This document shows, in pieces, positions 63,932 to 64,000 of a DNA stretch of 64,000 bases (position 1 is the first letter of the stretch; the number at the start of each line of letters is the position of its first letter). The DNA is from Clostridium rhizosphaerae. Its GTDB lineage: Bacteria > Bacillota > Clostridia > Clostridiales > Clostridiaceae. Below the pieces are notes generated by a model, which searched no databases, was not told the origin of the DNA, and saw only the letters and a program-made list of their open reading frames with translations. A program made the translations under genes and the position numbers. Where the stretch lies: NCBI RefSeq assembly GCF_016765585.1, contig NZ_JAESWC010000002.1, positions 1,054,001-1,118,000 of the forward strand, given 5' to 3'.

Positions 63932-64000
63932 ATTAATCCCTCCTCGAAAATAATTACCAATTCAATATTATTTGATAATTTCAAATTTTTTATTACAAAA

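Noticed and set aside
1-64000. CRISPR array, insertion sequence or integron
   Set aside because: No regularly spaced direct repeats and no transposase or integrase frames were found in the window.

Overview
This window looks like a chromosomal segment of an anaerobic, spore-forming Clostridium (sensu stricto type). The DNA is A+T-rich with strong purine-rich ribosome binding sites (AGGAGG and GGGGG variants). The proteins resemble the Clostridium acetobutylicum/beijerinckii group: thiolase of the Thl type, SpoIIID, SpoIID, SpoIIQ, Mbl, YyaC and Spo0E-like proteins. The gene order (rpiB-upp ... wecB-thl, murA-spoIID-spoIIQ-spoIIID-mbl, recD2-comFC-raiA RNA-hpf-secA-prfB) is the one I recall for that group. 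There is no CRISPR array, transposase, integrase or plasmid-type gene, and most genes lie on the minus strand.

Layout. 0-1.7 kb: two small Cys/His-rich membrane proteins, probably spore or cell-surface proteins, and a CPBP protease. 1.7-9.9 kb: a proteostasis block read leftwards, tig - clpP - clpX - lonB - lon - engB, in which lon has its own promoter followed by a perfect 10-9-10 palindrome. 10-16 kb: a sugar isomerase-like protein, several poorly known membrane or zinc-ribbon proteins, and a phosphodiester glycosidase. 16-25.5 kb: signal peptidase I, a membrane MutS-like ATPase, AsnO-type asparagine synthetase, an HD-GYP protein, tsaD with a long leader, a RusA-like nuclease and a flavoprotein. 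25.6-32.6 kb: tRNA-Trp, an amino-acid permease, a Mn2+ riboswitch with its CDF exporter, a Spo0E-like protein, a holin plus amidase cassette, a CBS-ACT protein and a ZnuA-like lipoprotein that lacks the metal-binding histidines. 32.8-35.4 kb: tsaE-tsaB-rimI, and FMN-riboswitch-controlled ribU. 35.5-48.3 kb: tex, an M28 peptidase, prfB with its programmed frameshift, secA, hpf, a raiA-type RNA, comFC, a degenerate ComFA-like protein and recD2. 48.5-52 kb: nagA and SAM-riboswitch-controlled metK. 52-58.4 kb: the sporulation/cell-wall cluster. 58.6-64 kb: thl, and rpiB-upp-comEB-tagO-wecB for nucleotides and wall polymers.

Working together: tsaD with tsaE/tsaB makes t6A in tRNA. ClpXP, LonA, LonB and trigger factor form a folding and degradation block. 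MurA, TagO, WecB and Mbl serve the envelope, while SpoIID, SpoIIQ, SpoIIID, YyaC and possibly LonB serve sporulation. Three metabolite or ion riboswitches (SAM-I, FMN, yybP-ykoY) are each complete with a terminator.

Most of the window is ordinary core genome. The best candidates for something new are the lon operator-like palindrome, the free-standing raiA-type RNA locus, the degenerate ComFA-like and ZnuA-like proteins, the structured tsaD leader, a dispersed palindromic repeat family, and the absence of the atp operon between the ywmB-like gene and thl.
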